32,646 nucleotides of DNA from Candidatus Omnitrophota bacterium. GTDB lineage: Bacteria; Omnitrophota; JACPQZ01. Where the stretch lies: assembly GCA_016190205.1 (NCBI GenBank), contig JACPQZ010000053.1:1-32646 (forward strand). The letters are read 5' to 3'. Positions 25,915 to 32,646 of this stretch are shown here, one piece after another. How positions within the stretch are numbered: the first letter of the stretch is position 1; each line of letters starts with the position of its first letter. A program made the position numbers and the translations under genes. Below the pieces are notes generated by a model. It ran no database searches. It saw only the letters and a list, made by a program, of their open reading frames with translations, and had not been told where the DNA came from.

Positions 25915-26746
25915 GAAAGAGAGGGTGCGGGAATATTGGGACCGGAAACCCCTTTTTACCTCGGAAATAGATCGCTGTGATCTGGTACAATATTTTAGGG
26001 AGGTGGATCGCTTAAAACGCGAGGAGATAGAGGTCTTCGCGCTTGCTTTCTGGGAGTTTGACAAGCACCGGGGGGAGGACGTTTTGGACTTAGGCTGTGG
26101 GCCGGGGTGGCTTACGGTTCAATATGCTTCCCACGGGGCAGGGGCGACGGCCCTGGATCTTTCCCAAAGCTCGCTCGCGATGACGCGAGACATCCTTAAG
26201 GATCAAGGGCTTGAGGCAGCGCTGGTGAATGCCGATTGCGAGCATCTTCCTTTTGAGAGCAACCGCTTTGATTTTGTCTCCGCGAGCGGGGTTCTGCATC
26301 ACACCCCAGACACGAGGGCGGGGGTGGGCGAGCTCTTTCGCGTTTTAAAGCCCGGCGGCAGGGCGGCGGTCAGCCTTTATTATCAAAATGCCCTTTTGTC
26401 GCCGGCACTTTTTCCAATGACGAGGCTTGTGCTCAAACTGCTCGGGATAAAAAAACCCGATGCCCGGCTGGGGAGGGCAGGAAGCGTGGAGGAGCTGGGT
26501 GCCCTTTATGACGGGGAAGGCAACCCTTATGGGCGTATCTATTCGCGGCGGTCCGCGATGGATCTTTTCAGCGGATTTAAGTTCGATCCAGCGCGGGACG
26601 TCGAGATTCATTATTTCCCCAAGCGCTTCCTGCCCTTCGGGCATTGGATACGGGGCCGCTTGTTCAAATGGCTGGATCACGCGTGCGGAACCATGATCTA
26701 CTTAAAACTTACAAAACCGGCTGGAGCATCCGATGAGCGTGCTTGA
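25895..26746 (+). CDS. Class I SAM-dependent methyltransferase
   Basis: A 283-residue methyltransferase. Motif I is VLDLGCGPGWLT (63-74), followed by the acidic ALDLS (86-90) that binds the SAM ribose, NADCEHLPF (105 onward) and VLHHTPDTR. The N-terminal leader (MKHARNEKERVREYWDRKP, 1-19) resembles the UbiE/Methyltransf_11 group. In this locus it may methylate a sugar or a glycan-linked lipid. The start at 25895 lies 20 bases inside the previous gene. Substrate unknown. Confidence 0.88.
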   Translation: MKHARNEKERVREYWDRKPLFTSEIDRCDLVQYFREVDRLKREEIEVFALAFWEFDKHRGEDVLDLGCGPGWLTVQYASHGAGATALDLSQSSLAMTRDILKDQGLEAALVNADCEHLPFESNRFDFVSASGVLHHTPDTRAGVGELFRVLKPGGRAAVSLYYQNALLSPALFPMTRLVLKLLGIKKPDARLGRAGSVEELGALYDGEGNPYGRIYSRRSAMDLFSGFKFDPARDVEIHYFPKRFLPFGHWIRGRLFKWLDHACGTMIYLKLTKPAGASDERA

Positions 26747-26759
26747 GCTGGCGTCGCGT

Positions 26760-26871
26760 GCTGCGCCCTGCGTCCTGCAGCAGTCGGCAGTCGGCTGTCG
26801 GCGGTCAACTGTGGACTGTGGACTGTGGACTGTGGACCAACGACGGACGACGGACGACGGACGACGGACGA
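26760..26871. repeat. Degenerate heptamer tandem array, about 16 units
   Basis: A continuous 7-base period over 112 bases. Units drift stepwise: GCTGCGC, CCTGCGT, CCTGCAG (26760-26780), then CAGTCGG twice, CTGTCGG, CGGTCAA, then CTGTGGA four times (26809-26836), CCAACGA, and CGGACGA four times (26844-26871). It fills most of the gap between the methyltransferase stop (26746) and the radical SAM start (26882). The right edge gives the GAGG (26870-26873) that serves as Shine-Dalgarno eight bases before the ATG. The layout resembles cyanobacterial STRR heptamer repeats in form; identity with any known family is not claimed. Confidence 0.9.
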
Positions 26872-26881
26872 GGATTTTGGC

Positions 26882-28330
26882 ATGAAGATAACAGTTGTCG
26901 TTCCCCCGAGCAAGTACAGCCGCAACGTGGCGCGCGACCTCATCTGGGGCTGCTGGTGCAAAGGCAAGCGCATCGCGGGCACCCAGTTCGATCCGGTTTC
27001 CCAGCTCATCGTGGTAACTCTGCTCAAAGAAGAGGGGCATGAGGCGCGGCTGCTCGACGCGGCCGGCTTGCAGATGGGGGTGGAAGAGGCCCAGGGCCGG
27101 ATGGCCGGCGACGATATCGCCATCGTGCTCACCAATACCGTCACGGTAAACGAAGACGCGCAGTTTCTGGCAGGTATCAAGCGCGTAAATCCCAAACTCA
27201 AGACGATCGTGTACGGAAATCACCCCACTTTTTATCCGCAGGATACGGCCGCCAAAGACGGGATGGATTTCTGCGTTCACAAGGAGGCGGAATGGGTGAT
27301 CCGTGACCTGGTGCGGGCGCTCGACCGGGGGGAGGACCCCGGCGCTGTCAAGGGCATCACCTTTAGGCGCGACGGCCGTTTCGTGACCACCGAGCCGTAC
27401 CCGTACATTCGCAATTTGGACGAACTGCCCGTTCCCGACCGCTCCCAGCTCCCACAAGGCATCACTTATTTTAACCCTATCGTAAAATTTATGCCCTTTA
27501 CCACCATGACCACGACCCGGGGTTGCCCGGCCAAGTGCAATTACTGCAGCGCCCCGCCTTTTTACGGGCGGATCTACCGCGCCCAGTCACCCCAGCGTGT
27601 GGTGGATGAGATGGCCCAGATCGAAAAGATGGGTTACCGGGAGGTTTTTTTCAGGGACGAGGTCTTCAATTACAAGCGGACCCGCGTCATGGAGATCTGC
27701 AAGCTCCTGATTCAGAACAGGATCAGGCTTTCCTGGATCGTGAGCTCACGCGTGGACACGGTAGATAAGGAGATGCTCGAGGCCATGAAGGAGGCCGGCT
27801 GTCACATGCTCCGTTTCGGCGTGGAGTCGGGTGACCAGGGGATTCTGGACAATATCGAGAAGGGGGCTACGCTCGAGCAGGCGCGTCAGGCCTTCCAGTG
27901 GATTCATGAGACGGGGCTCGAGGCACACTGCCACGCCATGATGGGGATGCCGGGCGAGACCCGCGAGACGTTGGAAAAGACCATCCGGTTTATCCTGGAG
28001 CTAGAGCCCACCACGATGACGTGCGGGATTTGCACCCCCTATCCGGGGACGCCCCTATTTGACCGGGTGCTTCAAACCAATCCCGACATCGGCGACGGGA
28101 GCCAAAAGGACCTGGCCTCGCTCCACATGCAAGGTTTTCACAACGACGTATTTACGGAAGTTCCGCAGGTGGAGCTGGCGCGGGGCATTCGCAGGCTTTA
28201 TCGAAACTTCTATTTAAGACCCTCCTATATCTGGAGGACTTTCAAGCGGCTCAAGAGTTTCGATGAACTTCGGCGCGTCGTCATGGCCGCTGGGCATGTC
28301 TTTGGTTTCTCCGTATTGGGTGAAGAATAA
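26882..28330 (+). CDS. B12-binding-domain radical SAM protein
   Basis: A 482-residue protein with a cobalamin-binding-like N-terminal domain (VVTLLKEEGHEARLLDA, 44-60; IVYGNHPTFYP, 109-119) and a radical SAM domain with the canonical cluster C215xxxC219xxC222 (TRGCPAKCNYC). Further marks are FRDEVFNY, LRFGVESGDQGIL and GMPGETRETLEKT, the usual beta-strand glycines for SAM and backbone contacts. It is the second such enzyme of the window and has no intein. Possible roles are methylation, cyclisation or rearrangement of a lipid or sugar; the substrate is not evident. ATG 26882 is preferred over a GTG at 26825 inside the heptamer array, because the array is not conserved-looking protein sequence. 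A short gap of 17 to 56 bases leads to the next gene. Confidence 0.9.
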   Translation: MKITVVVPPSKYSRNVARDLIWGCWCKGKRIAGTQFDPVSQLIVVTLLKEEGHEARLLDAAGLQMGVEEAQGRMAGDDIAIVLTNTVTVNEDAQFLAGIKRVNPKLKTIVYGNHPTFYPQDTAAKDGMDFCVHKEAEWVIRDLVRALDRGEDPGAVKGITFRRDGRFVTTEPYPYIRNLDELPVPDRSQLPQGITYFNPIVKFMPFTTMTTTRGCPAKCNYCSAPPFYGRIYRAQSPQRVVDEMAQIEKMGYREVFFRDEVFNYKRTRVMEICKLLIQNRIRLSWIVSSRVDTVDKEMLEAMKEAGCHMLRFGVESGDQGILDNIEKGATLEQARQAFQWIHETGLEAHCHAMMGMPGETRETLEKTIRFILELEPTTMTCGICTPYPGTPLFDRVLQTNPDIGDGSQKDLASLHMQGFHNDVFTEVPQVELARGIRRLYRNFYLRPSYIWRTFKRLKSFDELRRVVMAAGHVFGFSVLGEE

Positions 28331-28386
28331 TTAAAGGGGGTTTTGGGATAGCTTCTAGGCGATTCAACCTCGATCTCGTCATTCTC

Positions 28387-31300
28387 GTGCTGGCACCCGT
28401 CGCCGTTTTCCACCGCTTCCTTTTCTTCGGAATCCCGATGGAGGTGATCGGCGGCGATTCCCTGCGCGTCTGGTCCGGAAACGGGACTCCCGTCTTTGAT
28501 TTCCTGAGGTCCCTCGCGGCGGGACACGGCCTGCCGGCCTGGAGCGAATCCTTCTCCCGCCCCCACTTTAACCTGACCTCGGAACTTGCGCCCCTTTTCG
28601 AAACCCTGATCCAGTTTTTTACGCGGGATATCGCCGCCACGGTGAAGGCGGACACCTTCCTCCACCTCATCACGGGCGGGCTGGGGGCGTATTTCTTGAG
28701 CCGCCGGCTTTTTAGAGACGGGGCCGCGGCATTCTTAACCGGTCTCCTCTATATTTTTCTCCCTTTCAATATCTCCACCCTGCAGGCCGAGATGGGCAGG
28801 GCCTGGGGCCCCATGCTCGCGCCTTTTGCGTATCTCGCGCTGGTTAACGTGATCTGGAGGCCCAGCCTCATCAGTGTGTGGTCCTGCGCGTTCGTGCTGG
28901 GTCTTGCCACCCTCTGCCATCCCGAATATGTGTTTCTAACGGGATTTTTCATGGTATTCGCGGCCGCGCTCATTTTCATCTTTCGCCCTCCGCTTAATTA
29001 TGGCACGTCCCAAGTCCCACGTCCCACGCAAGCTCTTCCAGCCCTCTTCGCAGTCCTCGTCCTGTTCATCGGCCTGTGGGGCTTTCACCTCATCTTTTCA
29101 GTTCTCCACGACAATCCCTACACGGTCGTTGAATCTGTGGAAAACTGGCTTAGGCTCAAGGCCCCTCCCAGTCAGGAGGCTGTGCGGCAGTCGCAGCCGC
29201 TATGGACAGCCATAACCCTTCAGCACTGGGAATGGAGGGCCACCCCCATGACCTGGGGGATTGCGCCGCCCCTGGAACCATTATGGATCCTTCCCGGCTT
29301 GAGTTTTCTCGGGGCGGTGATCCTCGCCCCAAAAAACCGCTGGGTTTGGATCTGGACGGCCCTTGCCCTTTTCTCCCTCTGGTTTTCACTGGGGATGCGC
29401 GTGCGGCCCAGCCTTTTTGAATTCTGTCACGATCACGTGCCTCTGTTTAGTCTCGCCAGGCACCCGAACCGCTTCCTCCTCCATTATTGCCTTGCGGCTG
29501 CCCTTTTTTCGGGGCTTCTATTGAGCCGCCTCTTAACGGCGGCGCTGCGGGGGAGAGGGCTTTGGGTACGTCCCGCCGGCTGCCTCGCGCTTGTTCCTTT
29601 TATATGCGCCGGTTATCTCCAGGGCACGCATTACAACTTTACCTTTCTTCCGGTGGAACAACCTGCCTATGTGGACGCGATCCGCGGCTGGCTGGATGCG
29701 CGGGATACTGAAAATCACCGCGTCATAGACGGATCCGGGATGCCCCGGCTCTCCACGGTTTCTTTTCGAAGCCATGTCCTGGCGGATGAGCTTCTGCTGC
29801 GCTATCACGCGCGGCCTTTCTCCGCGGATCTCTTGGCCCTTTTGGGTTTTAAATACGTCGCTTTGGGTGACCGGCCCCAGGAGTATGAAAAGATGTTCGG
29901 AAAAAAGGGCTTCATGCCTGACCGCGCGGATGACGCCCAGGACCGCGCGGATGTCCTGGAGTATTTTTCGAATTTGCTGGAACGGAAAGGCGTGGCGGAG
30001 CGGCTTCTGGCACAGCCTGACTGGGTTGCGCATCGGGCCGCGGGAGCTCCTGACGTCGTCATCTTCGAAAACCGGAAGGCGTTCTCCGGTTACGAGCTTT
30101 ATCCTGCTTATGGTGTCTTGACGGTGGGAGGGCCCCATGCCTACTTCGCGCTTGCCTACCCGGAACTTAAGTCCAGGGGCCAGGTTCGTCCGGTGCCCGT
30201 TTTTCTCGCGCAAAGGGCCAATGCTGCCCGAGCGGGTATCCTGGGGGCGACGTCCTCATTTCTATTGCTTCACAACACGGGTCCTATGGATTTGTGGGTA
30301 TCCCGGGACCGGGAAAAAATCCGCTTTTTGGAGGCATACGGCGCCCGCGCGCCTGGCTGGCAGCTCGGGTTTCAAATGACGGGGCTCGCCCAGTTTAATC
30401 CGGCCCTTCCGGCTCTGGACCACGGATATCTCAACCAGCTCTTCGGGAATCTCGTTTTTTCGCGCTTCTTAATGATCACGCAGGGAGCGGCCGAGCCGCT
30501 GCGATTCACATTTGAGGTTCCAGCTCCGGCGCCGCACGAGCCTCGCCTGATGCTGTATCAAATTTTTGTACGGGCCCTGCATGCACCTGAGGCGGGCCCT
30601 GTGGAAATTTTCTTGGACGGGAGATCCCTGGGAAGGCAGGAGCTTAACCAGCGTTCCGGTCTTTGGTGGATTCCTGTGAGGGATCTCACGCTCGGCACCG
30701 GTGGTAAACACACCCTTGAAATCCGGCCCCTCGCACAGGGCTTTGTGGGTATTGATGGGGTTCTGATCGAGCCTCTAGAGGTTGTCGCGGAGGGGCTCTT
30801 GAACGCGCGAAAGGATTTTTCAAATCTTTCCGATCTCTATCTCGTAACTCGGGATCGTGTCCTCAATGCACCCGAAGGGGGAAAGACCTGGGTGGATCTG
30901 CGCAAGCCGGGGACCTATGAGGTTCACCTCGATGCAGATGGTCCGGTTGAAGTGGAGGTTGACGGTGCTCCAGTATCTCCTGGTGCGGCCATTGAACTAG
31001 AAGAAGGTTCGCACGCGATACTTCTGCGCGGGGCAGTGGACACGTTTCGAAGTCTTTTGGTGAAGGATACCGCGAGAGAGGCCAGGATTCCGGCAGTTAA
31101 GGAATTTTCGTACCAGCGGGTGGGGGCAGACCGCATGGATTTTCAGGGGGAGTCGGACTCCCCGTACTTTATGATGCAGCCCGAGACCTATTTCCCGGGC
31201 TGGCAGGCCGATTGGAACGGTCGCGCCACGCCCCCCCTCATTTCGCACCTTTTCCTGAACGCCTATCCCGTGTCCGAGTCCGGGCGGGTTCAGGGACGCA

Positions 31301-31416
31301 TTATTTACCGCAATCCGGTACTTACGGCCCTGGGTTGGTTGAGCGCGCTCATTTTCTTGATTCCCATCGCTCTTTTAGTTTTCAAGAGTAGGCCGCGTGT
31401 AAGGCAACAGACGTGA
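28387..31416 (+). CDS. Large YfhO/GT-C-like membrane protein with beta-rich C-terminal region
   Basis: A 1009-residue protein in the form from GTG 28387. It has about twelve membrane helices in residues 1-420, a long soluble region (about 420-980) with segments typical of carbohydrate-binding modules (VEIFLDGRSLGRQEL; YEVHLDADGPVEVEVDG), and a final TM helix (about 973-1000). The end pattern MQPETYFPGWQADWNG is characteristic of YfhO-like and PF10131-like proteins. Relatives are GT-C enzymes such as mycobacterial AftD, so it may add a sugar to a periplasmic glycan. No Shine-Dalgarno precedes GTG 28387; an AAAGGGGG at 28333-28340 suggests translation may start at ATA 28348, giving 1022 residues. 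A small heptamer repeat lies inside at 29004-29024. Confidence 0.8.
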   Translation: MLAPVAVFHRFLFFGIPMEVIGGDSLRVWSGNGTPVFDFLRSLAAGHGLPAWSESFSRPHFNLTSELAPLFETLIQFFTRDIAATVKADTFLHLITGGLGAYFLSRRLFRDGAAAFLTGLLYIFLPFNISTLQAEMGRAWGPMLAPFAYLALVNVIWRPSLISVWSCAFVLGLATLCHPEYVFLTGFFMVFAAALIFIFRPPLNYGTSQVPRPTQALPALFAVLVLFIGLWGFHLIFSVLHDNPYTVVESVENWLRLKAPPSQEAVRQSQPLWTAITLQHWEWRATPMTWGIAPPLEPLWILPGLSFLGAVILAPKNRWVWIWTALALFSLWFSLGMRVRPSLFEFCHDHVPLFSLARHPNRFLLHYCLAAALFSGLLLSRLLTAALRGRGLWVRPAGCLALVPFICAGYLQGTHYNFTFLPVEQPAYVDAIRGWLDARDTENHRVIDGSGMPRLSTVSFRSHVLADELLLRYHARPFSADLLALLGFKYVALGDRPQEYEKMFGKKGFMPDRADDAQDRADVLEYFSNLLERKGVAERLLAQPDWVAHRAAGAPDVVIFENRKAFSGYELYPAYGVLTVGGPHAYFALAYPELKSRGQVRPVPVFLAQRANAARAGILGATSSFLLLHNTGPMDLWVSRDREKIRFLEAYGARAPGWQLGFQMTGLAQFNPALPALDHGYLNQLFGNLVFSRFLMITQGAAEPLRFTFEVPAPAPHEPRLMLYQIFVRALHAPEAGPVEIFLDGRSLGRQELNQRSGLWWIPVRDLTLGTGGKHTLEIRPLAQGFVGIDGVLIEPLEVVAEGLLNARKDFSNLSDLYLVTRDRVLNAPEGGKTWVDLRKPGTYEVHLDADGPVEVEVDGAPVSPGAAIELEEGSHAILLRGAVDTFRSLLVKDTAREARIPAVKEFSYQRVGADRMDFQGESDSPYFMMQPETYFPGWQADWNGRATPPLISHLFLNAYPVSESGRVQGRIIYRNPVLTALGWLSALIFLIPIALLVFKSRPRVRQQT
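29004..29024. repeat. Short heptamer repeat inside the YfhO/GT-C-like gene
   Basis: Three consecutive 7-base units, CACGTCC (29004-29010), CAAGTCC (29011-29017) and CACGTCC (29018-29024), followed by a partial CACGCAA. The 21 bases equal seven codons, so the frame is kept; they encode a Pro/Gln/Ser-rich loop (about residues 206-214) between two membrane helices. The period matches the larger array at 26760-26871, though the unit differs. Confidence 0.8.
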
Positions 31417-31451
31417 CGAGACACTTGTGTGACGCACACCCAAGGGGTATC

Positions 31452-32531
31452 ATGATCAAGCGTACGGTTGAGGAGGAAGTGGAAGAGCTCAATCATTCCA
31501 CGACCCAGAGGGCTCAACAGTGGCTCCGGGAAGGGCGGCGCACGCATTTTATCTCCCTTGCGCTCGTCTCGCCGGCGCGATTCCTTCTCAAGTCTCTTTG
31601 TCTGGGCGGCTGGTGGGGCCGGATGGGGGCTTGGCGGCGGGCAGGACTTGAGTGGTACGGTGAGATCATCGCTTTTGCCAAATATTGGGAGGCGCGGCAG
31701 CTTGCCCCTGCCCATACTTATGCGTGGGAAAAAGAAGAGCAGGTTGGCGGCGCCTATCCGGTGGGAGTGGTCCCTGTGAGCGTGGTGGTGATCGCCAAAA
31801 ACGAGGAGGCTCGCCTGAAGGAGTGCCTGGATTCGGTCCGGTGGGCGGGTGAGATCATCGTGGTGGACGATGAAAGTACGGACGGGACCGTGCAAGTGGC
31901 TCGCGCGTATACGCAGGAAGTCTTTAGCCGGCGCATGGAAAACGAGGGGGCCCAGCGCTCGTTCGGTTATGAGAAGGCGCGTTTTACATGGGTCTTGAGC
32001 CTGGATGCGGATGAACGGGTGACCCCGCGCCTTGCGGCTTCCTTGCGCGAGGTGACCCTTTCGGGGGCGGGCGCCGCCGACGGCTACAGCGTGCCGTCGC
32101 GCAACGTCATCCGGGGGCGGGCCGTGCGCTGGGGAGGCTGGTACCCCAACGCGAAACTGCGTTTTTTCCGTAGGGGAACGCTCTCATTTGAAAATGTGGA
32201 AGTGCACCCCCGCGTCATCTTCCGGGGCAAAAGCGGGCCCTGCCTGGAGGGAGACCTTGTCCACCTCGTCTACCGGGACTTCCATGACGCGGTTCGAAAG
32301 ATCAACCGGCAGACGACGCTCGAAATCAAGAAGTGGCTGCGTGAGAACCGCAAGGGGGGCCCCTGGCTCATGCTCCGGAAAACGCTAGACCGCTTTCTAA
32401 AGAGTTACTTTATCAAACAAGGCTTCCGGGACGGCTTTCTGGGCCTCATAATGGCCTCGTTTGGAGGGTTCTACCAATTCCTAAGCTACGCGAAGTACTG
32501 GGAGGCGAAGCATAGACGCGATTCATCATAA
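31452..32531 (+). CDS. GT2 family glycosyltransferase with duplicated C-terminal module
   Basis: A 359-residue WaaE/KdtX-type GT2. The catalytic part is at about 109-280: SVVVIAKNEEARLKECLDSV (110-129), IIVVDDESTDGT (135-146), LSLDADERV (182-190) and RWGGWYPNAKLRFF (226-239). The C-terminal module (272-353) ends in YAKYWEAK. The N-terminus (about 3-82) repeats this module without gaps, ending in FAKYWEAR; I count about 19 identities in 70 positions between 13-82 and 284-353. ATG 31452 has AAGGGG (31442-31447) just upstream and is chosen over GTG 31413, which would overlap the upstream stop as GTGA and add 13 unlikely residues. It would work on the cytoplasmic face on a core or chain sugar. 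Confidence 0.87.
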   Translation: MIKRTVEEEVEELNHSTTQRAQQWLREGRRTHFISLALVSPARFLLKSLCLGGWWGRMGAWRRAGLEWYGEIIAFAKYWEARQLAPAHTYAWEKEEQVGGAYPVGVVPVSVVVIAKNEEARLKECLDSVRWAGEIIVVDDESTDGTVQVARAYTQEVFSRRMENEGAQRSFGYEKARFTWVLSLDADERVTPRLAASLREVTLSGAGAADGYSVPSRNVIRGRAVRWGGWYPNAKLRFFRRGTLSFENVEVHPRVIFRGKSGPCLEGDLVHLVYRDFHDAVRKINRQTTLEIKKWLRENRKGGPWLMLRKTLDRFLKSYFIKQGFRDGFLGLIMASFGGFYQFLSYAKYWEAKHRRDSS

Positions 32532-32538
32532 GAGAACC

Positions 32539-32632
32539 GTGCCGGCCCCTTGGGCCGCCGTCTGTATTGCGTCCGGCGTGCCTCAATCGGGCCGATCTCA
32601 AGCATCCAGGATACTGCACCCGGGGCCGGCAC
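32539..32632. repeat. Inverted repeat with 11-bp perfect arms at the window end
   Basis: GTGCCGGCCCC at 32539-32549 pairs perfectly with GGGGCCGGCAC at 32622-32632, 72 bases apart. Within it, CGGCCC (32543-32548) and GGGCCG (32552-32557) form an alternative 6-bp hairpin with a CTT loop. There is no run of T residues after the arms, so a classical intrinsic terminator is not supported. It may be a REP-like or miniature mobile element, or a structured RNA, but only the pairing is seen. The rest of 32532-32646 shows no gene. Confidence 0.65.
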
Positions 32633-32646
32633 CCTTCTTCGCGAAA

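Noticed and set aside
26760-26871. CRISPR array
   Set aside because: The units are 7 bases long without spacers.
26825-26881. Upstream extension of the second radical SAM gene from GTG 26825 into the heptamer array
   Set aside because: The extra residues are pure repeat-coded sequence, and ATG 26882 has its own GAGG at a good distance.
32532-32557. Intrinsic terminator after the last gene
   Set aside because: A hairpin is present but no T-tract follows it, so a rho-independent terminator is not supported.

Overview
The window is one dense, unidirectional surface-polysaccharide locus. It holds 24 protein-coding genes, all on the + strand, covering almost all of 32.6 kb. Neighbouring genes mostly overlap (ATGA, GTGA or TGATG junctions) or lie within 20 bases, so they probably form one long operon or two to three sub-operons. 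I see no rRNA, tRNA or CRISPR array. The gene set (polyprenyl-phosphate sugar-1-phosphate transferase, Wzx-type flippase, O-antigen ligase/polymerase, GT-C glycosyltransferases) indicates a bacterium with a lipid-linked glycan pathway, probably Gram-negative. The moderately high GC, the B12-type radical SAM enzymes and the heptamer repeats would suit an uncultivated lineage such as Omnitrophota or a neighbouring phylum, but the sequence alone does not settle this.

Layout: 1-5235 holds a GT4 glycosyltransferase, a sugar-nucleotide epimerase/dehydratase, an unusual fusion of a WecA/MraY-type transferase with a CapD-like N-terminal half, and an O-antigen ligase/polymerase. An 80-bp gap (5236-5315) may carry a promoter. 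5316-8305 holds the flippase and a double GT2 glycosyltransferase. 8322-13870 holds a B12-binding radical SAM protein interrupted by a full-length intein, a Gfo/Idh/MocA oxidoreductase, an ATP-grasp ligase and a GT2. 13874-20359 holds three SDR sugar epimerases, a GT-C (GT39/GT83-like) transferase, a DPM1/ALG5-like GT2 and a UbiA-family phosphoribosyltransferase. 20369-26746 holds a rhamnosyltransferase-like GT2, an asparagine-synthase-like amidotransferase, another polyprenol-type GT2, a large protein of unknown function with an alpha/alpha-toroid look, and a methyltransferase. A 112-bp heptamer array then precedes a second B12-binding radical SAM protein, a 1009-residue (possibly 1022-residue) YfhO/GT-C-like membrane protein and a GT2 with a duplicated C-terminal module. 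The last 115 bases hold an inverted repeat.

How the genes could work together (inference): the phosphotransferase starts a glycan on undecaprenyl phosphate. SDRs and the Gfo/Idh/MocA enzyme make the sugar nucleotides. Soluble GT2/GT4 enzymes extend the chain inside the cell. The flippase exports it. The GT-C enzymes use polyprenyl-phosphate sugars made by the DPM1-like and UbiA enzymes to decorate it outside. The AsnB, ATP-grasp, methyltransferase and radical SAM proteins would add amide, methyl or other modifications.

The most striking item is the intein at 8964-10019. It sits exactly before the first cysteine of the radical SAM iron-sulfur motif, so the enzyme cannot form its cluster until splicing has occurred.
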